A DNA stretch of 10,905 nt from an uncultured Actinomycetes bacterium (GTDB lineage: Bacteria; Actinomycetota; Acidimicrobiia; IMCC26256; PALSA-555). Below are positions 1 through 5,966 of this stretch, piece by piece (the first letter of the stretch is position 1; each line of letters opens with the position of its first letter). The stretch is from positions 1 to 10,905 of the forward strand of contig CALEYV010000131.1 in NCBI GenBank assembly GCA_937927875.1, in the 5' to 3' direction. The position numbers were made by a program, and so were the translations under genes. Below the pieces are notes generated by a model. It was given only the letters and a program-made list of their open reading frames with translations, had not been told where the DNA came from and searched no databases.

Positions 1-483
1 CGGGCCCGGGAGCTCGACGTGCTCGTCGCCACCACCGTCATCGAGGTCGGCGTCGACGTGCCGAACGCGACCGTCATGGTCGTCGAGGACGCCGACCGGT
101 TCGGTCTCCTCCAGCTCCACCAGCTGCGGGGCCGGATCGGCCGGGGCGCGCACCCGTCCTGGTGCTACCTGCTCGCCGACCCGACCACGCCCGAGGGTCG
201 GGCCCGGCTCGAGGCGATGCGCGACACCACCGACGGCTTCGAGCTCGCCGAGCGCGACCTCGAGATCCGCGGCGCCGGTGCCGTGTTCGGCGAGCGCCAG
301 TCCGGGTTCAGCGACCTGAAGCTGGGCCGGCTGCCCCGCGACGAGCCGATCGTCGTCGAGTCGCGCCAGCTGGCCGAGCAGCTCCTGGACGCCGACCCCG
401 AGCTCGCCGACCACGTGGCGCTGCGCGACGAGTTCGAGGACCTCTACCCCGAGGACGCCGCCGACTTCCTCTTCAAGTCCTGA
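1..483 (+). CDS. recG: ATP-dependent DNA helicase RecG, C-terminal part (5' end outside window)
   Basis: RecG is a superfamily 2 helicase that remodels stalled replication forks and recombination intermediates. The frame is open from base 1, and 160 codons remain before TGA 481-483. Seen: motif V (TTVIEVGVDVP, fragment residues 11-21) and motif VI (QLHQLRGRIGRG, 38-49), which carries the arginine finger. These are followed by the RecG-type segment DLEIRGAG...GERQSG and a helical tail ending DFLFKS. Motif VI followed by this C-terminal segment separates RecG from PriA, UvrB and Mfd-like helicases; Mfd also shares the DLEIRGAG element but continues with a different, longer C-terminal domain. 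The wedge domain and motifs I-IV lie upstream and are not visible. The stop codon overlaps the rsmD start by one base (TGATG), so translation is probably coupled. The recG-rsmD-coaD order is common in Gram-positive bacteria. Confidence 0.93.
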   Translation, partial: RARELDVLVATTVIEVGVDVPNATVMVVEDADRFGLLQLHQLRGRIGRGAHPSWCYLLADPTTPEGRARLEAMRDTTDGFELAERDLEIRGAGAVFGERQSGFSDLKLGRLPRDEPIVVESRQLAEQLLDADPELADHVALRDEFEDLYPEDAADFLFKS

Positions 484-1052
484 TGGCCCGGGCCCGGCTG
501 CGCGTCGTCGGCGGCGAGGCCGGCGGTCGCCGGCTGGTGGTCCCGCCCGGCGCCCGGCCGACCCCGGAGCGGGCGCGGGAGGCGCTGTTCTCGTCCCTCG
601 GCGACGCGGTCGTCGACGCCCACGTCCTCGACCTGTACGCCGGCAGCGGCGCGCTCGCGGTCGAGGCGCTGTCCCGCCGGGCCGCGGTCGCGGTGCTCGT
701 CGACCGGGACCGGGCCGCGATCGCGGCCTGCCGCCGCAACCTCGAGGCGACGGGGCTGACCGCCCGGGCCCGCCTGCACGCGGCCCCGGTCGAGCGCTTC
801 GTCGCCGCGCCGGCGCCGGCCGAGGCGCCGTTCGACCTCGTGCTGTGCGACCCGCCCTACGAGCACGCCGACGAGCTGGCCGGGGTCCTCGCCGCGCTGC
901 GCGGCCCGGGCTGGCTGGCCCCGAGCGTCCGGGTCGTCCTCGAGACCGCGGCCGCCACCGAGGTCTCGCCGCCCCCAGGGTACGAGGTCCTGGGCCGGCG
1001 CAGATACGGCGATACGCTCCTCACCACCGTCGGTCCCGTCCCCAATGCCTGA
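483..1052 (+). CDS. rsmD: 16S rRNA (guanine(966)-N(2))-methyltransferase RsmD
   Basis: RsmD uses S-adenosylmethionine to methylate N2 of G966 (E. coli numbering) of 16S rRNA in the 30S subunit. The 189-residue product has the usual length. Seen: the N-terminal RVVGGEAGGRRL segment (residues 7-18, family form RIIGGxxRGRxL), the RPTPERAREALFSSL helix (25-39), SAM-binding motif I LDLYAGSGAL (49-58) and the catalytic motif IV DPPY (123-126). The start is ATG 483, which overlaps the recG stop by one base; the same frame is open further upstream inside recG, but the family N-terminus begins here. There is no strong Shine-Dalgarno, which fits coupling to recG. A 19-nt gap separates it from coaD. Known from the family: rsmD and coaD are very often adjacent, which supports both calls. 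Confidence 0.95.
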   Translation: MARARLRVVGGEAGGRRLVVPPGARPTPERAREALFSSLGDAVVDAHVLDLYAGSGALAVEALSRRAAVAVLVDRDRAAIAACRRNLEATGLTARARLHAAPVERFVAAPAPAEAPFDLVLCDPPYEHADELAGVLAALRGPGWLAPSVRVVLETAAATEVSPPPGYEVLGRRRYGDTLLTTVGPVPNA

Positions 1053-1057
1053 CGCCT

Positions 1058-1064
1058 GAGGAGG
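1058..1064 (+). promoter_or_regulatory. Shine-Dalgarno of coaD
   Basis: GAGGAGG, 7 nt before the GTG at 1072, in the 19-nt gap after the rsmD stop. It fixes the non-ATG start of coaD, whose product then begins with the canonical CPGSFDPVTYGH segment at residue 6. Confidence 0.8.
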
Positions 1065-1071
1065 CGACCGC

Positions 1072-1560
1072 GTGGGTATCGCGCTGTGCCCGGGCTCCTT
1101 TGACCCGGTCACGTACGGACATCTCGACATCATCGAGCGCACGTCGCGCCACTTCGACGACGTCATCGTGGCGGTGATCCGCAACCCCCAGAAGAGCGAG
1201 TCCCTGTTCAGCCTCGACGAGCGCCAGGAGATGCTCCACGAGGTGACGTCGCACCTCCCGAACATCCACATCGAGATGTTCAAGGGCCTGCTGGTCGACT
1301 TCGCCAAGGACCACGGGGCGGAGGCGATCGTGAAGGGCCTCCGGGCGGTGTCCGACTTCGACTACGAGCTCCAGATGGCCCAGATGAACCAGCGACTGTC
1401 GGGCATCGAGACCTTCTTCATCTCGACGAGCCCCCAGCACTCGTTCCTGTCCTCGAGCCTGGTGCGCGAGGTGGCGCGCTTCGGCGGGGACGTGTCCAGC
1501 ATGGTCCCTCCGGTGGTCGCCCAGCGCCTGGCCGAGCGTTTCGGCGGCGGGACGGGATGA
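1072..1560 (+). CDS. coaD: Phosphopantetheine adenylyltransferase CoaD
   Basis: CoaD joins 4'-phosphopantetheine and ATP to give dephospho-CoA and pyrophosphate, the penultimate step of CoA synthesis in the cytosol. The 162-residue product matches the family (about 160). Seen: CPGSFDPVTYGHLDI (residues 6-20) with the nucleotidyltransferase TxGH signature at 14-17, the substrate-binding segment KGLRAVSDFDYELQMAQMN, and the C-terminal ATP-binding motif in TSPQHSFLSSSLVREVARFGGDVS. The start is GTG with a strong Shine-Dalgarno. The stop overlaps the ATG of the next gene by 4 nt (ATGA), so the two are probably translated together. The product supplies the CoA from which the phosphopantetheine arm of ACP (3838-4149) is taken. 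Confidence 0.97.
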   Translation: MGIALCPGSFDPVTYGHLDIIERTSRHFDDVIVAVIRNPQKSESLFSLDERQEMLHEVTSHLPNIHIEMFKGLLVDFAKDHGAEAIVKGLRAVSDFDYELQMAQMNQRLSGIETFFISTSPQHSFLSSSLVREVARFGGDVSSMVPPVVAQRLAERFGGGTG

Positions 1561-2096
1561 GCGAGGCCGAGGCCCGCCACCTGGAGGGGGCGCTCCAGCA
1601 CCTCCGGGACCTCATCGAGACCGCTCGGACCATGCCGATGTCGGCCTCGGTGCTGGTGAACCGCGACGAGGCGGTCGAGCTCCTCGACCGGGCGCTGCGG
1701 AACCTGCCCGCCGAGCTGCGCCACGCCCGCTGGCTCCTGAAGGAGCGCCAGGAGTACCTCGAGCAGGCGAAGCGGGAGGGCAACGAGCTGCTCGAGTCGG
1801 CCCGGGTGCAGGCCGAGCGGATGGTCGAGCGCAGCGACATCGTGCGCGAGGCCCGCCGCAGCGCGCAGCAGATCGTCGCCGACGCCGAGGCCGAGGCTCG
1901 GCGGCTGCAGCACGCGGCCGAGGACTACGTCGACCAGCGGCTCTCCGCGCTCGAGGGGCTGCTCGAGCGGACCCTGACCGGGATCAAGAAGGGCCGCGAG
2001 CGGCTGGCCGTCCAGCTCCCGACCGAGAAGGAGGAGGGCGAGGAGGAGGTCCCGGTCTTCGACCAGGACGAGTCCCAAACCCCCCGAACCCCCTAA
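1557..2096 (+). CDS. DivIVA-type coiled-coil protein, SepIVA-like
   Basis: A 179-residue charged coiled-coil protein. The N-terminal block (residues 24-65, roughly from ARTMPMSASVLVNRDEAVEL to the ERQEYL segment) and the C-terminal block (DYVDQRLSALEGLLERTL, then GRERL) resemble, from memory, the mycobacterial septation factor SepIVA (Rv2927c), which also lies between coaD and the DUF177 gene. SepIVA is a DivIVA-family protein needed for division. Residues about 70-130 are Ala/Glu/Arg-rich heptad-like helix (QAKREGNELLESARVQAERM onward). The tail is acidic (EKEEGEEE) and ends with a Pro/Thr cap. No membrane segment or signal peptide is seen. Oddity: it is about 65 residues shorter than Rv2927c as I recall it, and the loss appears to lie in the coiled coil. 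The start ATG overlaps the coaD stop. The role in division is inferred from homology and position; some annotations may simply say ATPase or hypothetical. Confidence 0.75.
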   Translation: MSEAEARHLEGALQHLRDLIETARTMPMSASVLVNRDEAVELLDRALRNLPAELRHARWLLKERQEYLEQAKREGNELLESARVQAERMVERSDIVREARRSAQQIVADAEAEARRLQHAAEDYVDQRLSALEGLLERTLTGIKKGRERLAVQLPTEKEEGEEEVPVFDQDESQTPRTP

Positions 2097-2101
2097 ACAC
2101 C

Positions 2102-2135
2102 GCGATTCGCCTATCTCGGGACACGAGGCGGTCGC
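2102..2135. repeat. Interrupted inverted repeat after the SepIVA-like gene
   Basis: GCGA-TT-CGCCT (2102-2112) can pair with AGGCG-G-TCGC (2126-2135): nine base pairs interrupted by a small TT/G internal loop, with a 13-nt loop. It starts 5 nt after the TAA at 2094-2096. No T-tract follows, so it is not a classical intrinsic terminator. It overlaps the -35 region of the promoter candidate for the DUF177 gene, so it could be a weak terminator-like structure, an operator or chance. Confidence 0.3.
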
Positions 2136-2144
2136 TGGTATCCT
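2118..2144 (+). promoter_or_regulatory. Candidate sigma70-type promoter of the DUF177-rpmF operon
   Basis: An extended -10 element, TGG followed by TATCCT (2136-2144), lies in the 77-nt gap between the SepIVA-like gene and the DUF177 gene. A half-conserved -35, GGGACA (2118-2123), precedes it at 15-nt spacing, so recognition would rest mainly on the extended -10. Transcription would start near 2151, giving a leader of about 23 nt before the ATG at 2174. The call rests on consensus match and position only. Confidence 0.5.
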
Positions 2145-2173
2145 GGGTGACTGCTCCCGCTAAGGCCGTCCCC

Positions 2174-2635
2174 ATGTCCCGCTTCCGAGTCGACGTCGCC
2201 GACCTGCTCGCCCAGCCCGGCGCCCGGCGCACCATCCGCCTCGCCGAGCCGCTGGAGGGCCTGGCCGGCTCCGCCGCCGCCGTCACCGACCCGGTGGCCG
2301 TCGTCCTCGACCTCGAGCGGGTGTCGGAGGGCATCGTGGTCCGGGGCTCGGTCTCGGCCATCTGGCGGGCCGAGTGCAGCCGCTGCCTCGGCGAGCTGCG
2401 CCACCCCCTCGAGGTCCACGTCGACGAGCTCTTCGAGCCCGACCCCGTCCCCGACGAGACCTACCCCCTCGAGGGCCACACCATCGATCTCGAGCAGCTG
2501 CTGCGCGACGCGGTGATGCTCGAGCTGCCGCTGGCCCCCCACTGCGAGCCCCCGTGCGCGCCGGTCGGGGCCACCGCGACCTACGACGACGAGGTCGATC
2601 CCCGCTGGGCCGGCCTCTCCGAGCTCGAGCTGTAA
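2174..2635 (+). CDS. DUF177 (YceD-family) protein, ribosome-associated
   Basis: A 153-residue acidic protein of the DUF177/YceD family, which typically precedes rpmF and is linked to 23S rRNA or large-subunit maturation; its biochemical role is not firmly settled. Seen: the N-terminal FRVDVADLL strand, the family CxRC knuckle at C68/C71 in ECSRCLGEL, the segment EVHVDELFEPD, the helix DLEQLLRDAVMLELPLAPHC and a second cysteine pair, C124/C128. These four cysteines could hold a metal, which is inference. ATG 2174 is chosen over the in-frame GTG at 2147: the GTG lies upstream of the predicted transcription start, and its extra residues (MTAPAKAVP) look unlike the family start. An AAGG at 2162-2165 could serve as a weak Shine-Dalgarno. 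A 21-nt gap leads to rpmF, so co-transcription with it is very likely. Confidence 0.88.
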   Translation: MSRFRVDVADLLAQPGARRTIRLAEPLEGLAGSAAAVTDPVAVVLDLERVSEGIVVRGSVSAIWRAECSRCLGELRHPLEVHVDELFEPDPVPDETYPLEGHTIDLEQLLRDAVMLELPLAPHCEPPCAPVGATATYDDEVDPRWAGLSELEL

Positions 2636-2656
2636 CTCGACCCCGAGGAGACCTCG
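2636..2656 (+). promoter_or_regulatory. rpmF ribosome binding site inside short competing hairpins
   Basis: The Shine-Dalgarno GAGGAG (2645-2650) lies 6 nt before the rpmF ATG. It is covered by CGAGG (2644-2648), loop AGA, CCTCG (2652-2656), a 5-bp stem ending one base before the start codon. An alternative 4-bp stem pairs CTCG (2636-2639) with CGAG (2644-2647). The two are mutually exclusive. The DUF177 stop ends at 2635, so ribosomes finishing that gene would disrupt both stems. The Shine-Dalgarno is clear; any regulatory role is speculation. Confidence 0.5.
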
Positions 2657-2836
2657 ATGGCCGTCCCCAAGCGCAAGACCCCGCGCTCCCGCACCCACAG
2701 CCGCCGGTCCGCGAACCGCCGCCTCGACCCGCCGCCCCGCTCGCTGTGCCCGAACTGCGGGGCGGTGAAGCTGCCCCACCGGGTGTGCACGAACTGCGGC
2801 CACTACCGCGGCAGGCAGCGCGTCGAGGTGGACTGA
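2657..2836 (+). CDS. rpmF: 50S ribosomal protein L32
   Basis: A 59-codon gene for L32 (bL32), a structural protein of the large ribosomal subunit. Seen: the conserved start MAVPKRKTPRSRTHSRRS, a very basic N-terminal half, and a complete zinc ribbon with cysteines at 31, 34, 44 and 47 (CPNCG then CTNCG). This is the zinc-binding C+ form, not the zinc-independent paralogue induced during zinc starvation in many actinobacteria. The length is normal for the family (about 55-60). The start ATG has a GAGGAG Shine-Dalgarno 6 nt upstream. The gene lies 21 nt after the DUF177 stop and 4 nt before plsX, the usual rpmF-plsX arrangement of many bacteria. Its end also carries the plsX Shine-Dalgarno, GAGGTGG (2825-2831). 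Confidence 0.97.
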   Translation: MAVPKRKTPRSRTHSRRSANRRLDPPPRSLCPNCGAVKLPHRVCTNCGHYRGRQRVEVD

Positions 2837-2840
2837 GCCC

Positions 2841-3848
2841 GTGCCCCGACCGCCCTGCACGGTCGCCGTCGACGCCATGGGCGGCGACCGCGCGCCGGGC
2901 GAGATCGTGGCCGGGGCGGTCGAGGCGGCCCGCCAGTCCGACGTGCGCATCCTGCTGGTCGGCCGGCGCGAGGAGCTCACGCCGCTGCTGTCCTCGGAGG
3001 CGCCGGGCTCGATCGAGGTGGTCGACGCCCGCGACGTGATCGCGATGGACGACGAGCCGGTCAGCGCGGTGCGCAAGCAGAAGGACTCGTCGATCGTGCG
3101 CTGCGCGAAGGCGGTGCGCGAGGGCGACGCCGACGCCATGATCAGCGCCGGCAACACCGGCGCCGTCACCACCGCCGCCGTGCTGCGACTCGGTCGCTTC
3201 AAGGGGGTGCCGAACCCGGCCCTGGCGGTGCCGATCCCGGTGCCGACCGGCGACCACCCCCAGCTGCTCGTCGACGCCGGCGCGGTCGTGAGCGCGTCGG
3301 CCGAGCGGCTCCTCCAGTACGCGCGGATGGGCGCCGCGTACGCCCGCGGCCGCTACCACCTCGACACGCCCACGGTCGGGCTGCTCTCGAACGGCGAGGA
3401 GCCGGGCAAGGGCGACGAGCTCCGCAAGCACGCCCACGAGCTGCTGGGCGCCGTCCCCGGCTTCGTCGGCAACGTCGAGGGCAGCGACTTCATGCACCCG
3501 GGGGGGGCCGACGTCATCGTCGCCGACGGCTTCACCGGCAACGTGGCGCTGAAGAGCATGGAGGGCGCGCTGCGCTCGCTGGCCGGCGTCGTGTTCCGGG
3601 CCCTCGACGCCACCCCCGAGGCGCGGGCCGCGGCCCAGGTGCTGCTGCCGTCGCTGCTGGCCGCGGCCGAGGCCTACGACCCCGACGTGACCGGCGGCGC
3701 GGTGCTGCTCGGCGTGCGGGGCGTGTGCATCGTCTCGCACGGCGCCTCGTCGGCGAAGGCGATCGTGAGCGCGGTGCAGGTCGCGGTCGAGTGCGTGCAG
3801 AACCGGGTCGTGGAGCGGATGCAGGAGGCGGTGGCCGATGCCGGCTGA
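2841..3848 (+). CDS. plsX: Phosphate acyltransferase PlsX
   Basis: PlsX converts acyl-ACP and phosphate to acyl-phosphate, the acyl donor used by PlsY in the first step of glycerophospholipid synthesis; it is a peripheral membrane enzyme. The 335-residue product has normal length. Seen: AVDAMGGDRAPGEIV (residues 9-23), MISAGNTGAVTTAAV with GNTGA at 104-108, the segment VGLLSNGEEPGKGDEL with NGEEPGKG at 184-191, DVIVADGFTGNVALK, and the C-terminal LGVRGVCIVSHGASSAKAI. The start is GTG 2841, 9 nt after GAGGTGG inside rpmF. The motif usually written DxGAN reads DAGAV here (145-149), an apparent Asn-to-Val change. The stop overlaps acpP by 11 nt. The pairing with acpP makes sense because acyl-ACP is the substrate. 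Confidence 0.95.
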   Translation: MPRPPCTVAVDAMGGDRAPGEIVAGAVEAARQSDVRILLVGRREELTPLLSSEAPGSIEVVDARDVIAMDDEPVSAVRKQKDSSIVRCAKAVREGDADAMISAGNTGAVTTAAVLRLGRFKGVPNPALAVPIPVPTGDHPQLLVDAGAVVSASAERLLQYARMGAAYARGRYHLDTPTVGLLSNGEEPGKGDELRKHAHELLGAVPGFVGNVEGSDFMHPGGADVIVADGFTGNVALKSMEGALRSLAGVVFRALDATPEARAAAQVLLPSLLAAAEAYDPDVTGGAVLLGVRGVCIVSHGASSAKAIVSAVQVAVECVQNRVVERMQEAVADAG

Positions 3849-4149
3849 GACCCACGTCGAGCGGACCCCGCTCGGCCCCGACGAGATCCTGGCCCTCATC
3901 CGCGAGCGCCTGGCCGCGATCCTCGAGATCGACGAGGCCCGCATCACCCGGGACGCCCGGTTCGCCGACGACCTCGACGCCGACTCGCTGGCGCTCATCG
4001 AGCTCGTCGAGGAGCTCGAGGAGGAGATCGGGGAGCGCACGGTCGGCTTTCGCGTCGACGACGAGGACCTCGCCGACCTCCACACGGTCGGGGAGGCGGT
4101 CGACTACGTCGTGGCCCGGCTCGGCGCGGGGGGCGGCGACTCGTCATGA
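3838..4149 (+). CDS. acpP: Acyl carrier protein
   Basis: ACP carries acyl chains on a 4'-phosphopantetheine arm during fatty acid and phospholipid synthesis. Seen: the attachment motif DADSLALIELVEELEEEIG with the modified serine at residue 50, preceded by the typical FADDL and followed by a C-terminal TVGEAVDYVVARL helix. At 103 residues it is longer than the usual 77-85. The extra length is an N-terminal stretch of about 12 residues, a Gly-rich acidic tail, and about five residues (around ERTVGFR) between helix II and helix III by comparison with E. coli ACP. The start ATG lies inside plsX (11-nt overlap), and the stop overlaps the rnc start by 4 nt (ATGA). Expression is therefore tightly tied to both neighbours. 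A specialised secondary-metabolism ACP is possible, but no synthase genes are nearby. Confidence 0.9.
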   Translation: MPAETHVERTPLGPDEILALIRERLAAILEIDEARITRDARFADDLDADSLALIELVEELEEEIGERTVGFRVDDEDLADLHTVGEAVDYVVARLGAGGGDSS

Positions 4150-4862
4150 GCGACGACGCCCGGGCGCGGCTCGAAGCCGCGCTGGGCCGCCCGTTCCGGG
4201 ACCCGACCCACCTCGACGCCGCGCTGGTGCACCGCTCCTATTGCGCCGAGCACGACGAGGCGGCGTCGAACGAGCGCCTCGAGTTCCTCGGCGACGCGGT
4301 GCTCGGCCTGGTCGTGACGGTCCACATCTACGAGGAGTACCCCGAGCTGCCCGAGGGCGAGCTGGCCAAGGTGCGGGCGTCGGTCGTGAACGCCGAGGTG
4401 CTCGCCGAGACCGCCGAGCGGATCGGCGTCGGCCCGGCGCTGCTGCTCGGCAAGGGCGAGGCCGGCTCGGGCGGCGCGACGAAGCCGTCGATCCTCGCCG
4501 ACGCCATGGAGGCCGTCATCGCGGCGGTGTACCTCGACGGCGGGTGGGACGCGGCGGCCGGCCTCGTGCTCGACCTGCTCGGCGGCCAGATCACCGAGGC
4601 CGCGGCGGGGCCGGGCGGCCAGGACTACAAGACGAGGCTCCAGGAGCTGGCGGCCCGGCGGTTCGAGCAGCTGCCTCGCTACCACGTCCGTTCGGAGGGC
4701 CCCGACCACTCGAAGCGCTTCTACGCGTCCGTCCGCCTGGACGGCCAGGTGCGCGGCGAGGGGGAGGGGCACTCGAAGAAGCAGGCGGAGCAGGCGGCGG
4801 CGCGGGTCGCCTGGCACGCGCTGCACGAGACCGAGGAACAGCGGGATGCCGGAGCTGCCTGA
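4146..4862 (+). CDS. rnc: Ribonuclease III
   Basis: RNase III cuts double-stranded RNA in rRNA precursors and some mRNAs. The 238-residue product has the normal two-domain layout. Endonuclease domain (about 5-150): signature NERLEFLGDAVLGL with E43, E46 and D50, and the second acidic pair D119 and E122 in ADAMEAVIAAVYLDGG, matching E38, E41, D45, D114 and E117 of the E. coli enzyme. Double-stranded RNA-binding domain (about 159-232): DYKTRLQELAARR, then YHVRSEGPDHSKRF, then GEGHSKKQAEQAAARVAW. All catalytic residues seem present. The ATG overlaps the acpP stop by 4 nt, and the 3' end overlaps mutM by 17 nt. The acpP-rnc adjacency is common in bacteria. RNase III often regulates its own transcript, but I see no obvious cleavage stem here. 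Confidence 0.97.
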   Translation: MSDDARARLEAALGRPFRDPTHLDAALVHRSYCAEHDEAASNERLEFLGDAVLGLVVTVHIYEEYPELPEGELAKVRASVVNAEVLAETAERIGVGPALLLGKGEAGSGGATKPSILADAMEAVIAAVYLDGGWDAAAGLVLDLLGGQITEAAAGPGGQDYKTRLQELAARRFEQLPRYHVRSEGPDHSKRFYASVRLDGQVRGEGEGHSKKQAEQAAARVAWHALHETEEQRDAGAA

Positions 4863-5682
4863 AGTCGAGGTGGTGCGCCGCGACCTGGAGCGGGAGGTCG
4901 TCGGGAAGCGCATCAAGGCGGTCGAGGTCGACGGCATGCGCTCGGTGCGCCGTCACCACAACCGCAAGCAGTTCATCAACCGCCTCGAGGGGAAGCGGAT
5001 CACCGGCATCGAGCGGCGCGGCAAGTACCTGCTGGCCCGACTCGACGACGGCGACGTCCTCGTCATCCACCTCGGGATGTCGGGCCAGCTGCTGCGGGCC
5101 AAGACTGCGCGCGAGGCTCGCAGCAAGCACACCCACGTGGTCATCACGTTCACCCAGGGCGGCCAGCTGCGCTTCGTCGACCCCCGCACGTTCGGGCAGA
5201 TGTTCGTGACCGAGGCCGACGCGCTGAACAAGGTGAGCGAGCTGAACCACCTCGGGCTCGACCCGCTCGAGACCGCCATGTCCTGGGAGCAGTTCGGCCA
5301 GCTCATCTCGGCGCGCCACGCCAAGCTGAAGCCGCTGCTCATGGACCAGAAGTTCCTGGCCGGGATCGGCAACATCTACTCCGACGAGATCCTCTGGGGC
5401 GCGGGGCTGCGCTGGGACCGGATGAGCGATTCGCTGTCCGCCCAGGAGATCCGCCGCCTCTACCGGGCGATGGTCGAGACCCTCCAGGACGCGGTGAAGT
5501 ACCGGGGGTCCTCGCTCGCCGACGAGCAGTACGTCGACCTGTTCGGCAAGCCGGGCGACTACCAGCTCCACCACAACGTCTACGCCCGGGACGGCGAGTA
5601 CTGCCGTCGGTGCCGGCACGTCATCCGCCGGGAGCGGGTCGGCGGCCGCTCCACCTTCTACTGCGAGGCGTGTCAGGTCTGA
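4846..5682 (+). CDS. mutM: Formamidopyrimidine-DNA glycosylase (Fpg)
   Basis: Fpg/MutM removes oxidised purines such as 8-oxoguanine and formamidopyrimidines, then cuts the abasic site by beta,delta-elimination. The 278-residue product is typical in length. Seen: N-terminal MPELPEVEVVRRDL with catalytic Pro2 and Glu3 (after Met removal these are the first two residues), Lys60 in ERRGKYLL, HLGMSG with the void-filling Met78, DPRTFG with Arg114 and Phe116, and a zinc finger with cysteines 253, 256, 273 and 276 and the DNA-contacting Arg268 (RSTFYC). The triad and PELPEVE favour Fpg over Nei. The start ATG 4846 lies 17 nt inside rnc and is preceded by GAGGAA (4833-4838) at 7-nt spacing. The rnc-mutM-acyP-smc order is classic for actinobacteria. 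Confidence 0.96.
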   Translation: MPELPEVEVVRRDLEREVVGKRIKAVEVDGMRSVRRHHNRKQFINRLEGKRITGIERRGKYLLARLDDGDVLVIHLGMSGQLLRAKTAREARSKHTHVVITFTQGGQLRFVDPRTFGQMFVTEADALNKVSELNHLGLDPLETAMSWEQFGQLISARHAKLKPLLMDQKFLAGIGNIYSDEILWGAGLRWDRMSDSLSAQEIRRLYRAMVETLQDAVKYRGSSLADEQYVDLFGKPGDYQLHHNVYARDGEYCRRCRHVIRRERVGGRSTFYCEACQV

Positions 5683-5699
5683 GCGGGGCGACCGAGATC

Positions 5700-5963
5700 G
5701 TGCGACGCCGGCTCCTCGTCTCGGGCCGGGTGCAGGGCGTCTGGTACCGGGAGAGCTGCCGGGCCGAGGCGGCCGCCCGCGGCGTCGCCGGCTCGGTGCG
5801 CAACCTCGGCGACGGCCGGGTCGAGGTCGTCCTCGAGGGCGCCCCGGCCGCCGTCGCGGCCGTGGAGGCGTGGTGCCGGGAGGGCCCCCGCCGGGCCCAC
5901 GTCGAGGCGGTCGACGCGCGCGGCGAGCCGCCGGTCGGCGCGACCGGCTTCGAGGTCGGCTGA
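5700..5963 (+). CDS. acyP: Acylphosphatase
   Basis: Acylphosphatase hydrolyses the carboxyl-phosphate bond of acyl phosphates; its physiological substrate in bacteria is unclear. The 87-residue product from GTG 5700 fits this small family (about 90-100). Seen: the signature SGRVQGVWYRESC (residues 8-20) with the phosphate-binding Arg17, and GSVRNLGDGRVEVVLEG with the catalytic Asn35; the 18-residue spacing equals that of R23 and N41 in the family. The frame remains open into mutM, and an upstream GTG at 5670 would add 10 residues and overlap mutM by 13 nt. GTG 5700 is preferred because the RRRLLVSGRVQG start is typical, though its Shine-Dalgarno is weak (GAGCGGGG, 5681-5688). PlsX in the same operon makes acyl phosphate, an interesting but unproven link. 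Confidence 0.9.
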   Translation: MRRRLLVSGRVQGVWYRESCRAEAAARGVAGSVRNLGDGRVEVVLEGAPAAVAAVEAWCREGPRRAHVEAVDARGEPPVGATGFEVG

Positions 5964-5966
5964 TCG

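Noticed and set aside
1057..1071. Possible promoter or terminator between rsmD and coaD.
   Set aside because: The 19-nt gap holds only the coaD Shine-Dalgarno; there is no stem, T-tract or -10-like hexamer.
2147..2173. GTG at 2147 as the start of the DUF177 gene.
   Set aside because: It sits directly after the predicted -10 element and upstream of the predicted transcription start, and the added residues do not resemble the family N-terminus.
3500..3507. Run of eight G in plsX as a possible slippage or phase-variation site.
   Set aside because: The reading frame continues through the run into conserved PlsX motifs (DVIVADGFTGN), so there is no frameshift here. plsX is a housekeeping gene with no reason for phase variation.
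5670..5699. GTG at 5670 as the start of acyP, overlapping mutM by 13 nt.
   Set aside because: The extension (VSGLSGATEI) is mutM sequence read in another frame, and the typical acylphosphatase start fits GTG 5700. Not fully excluded.
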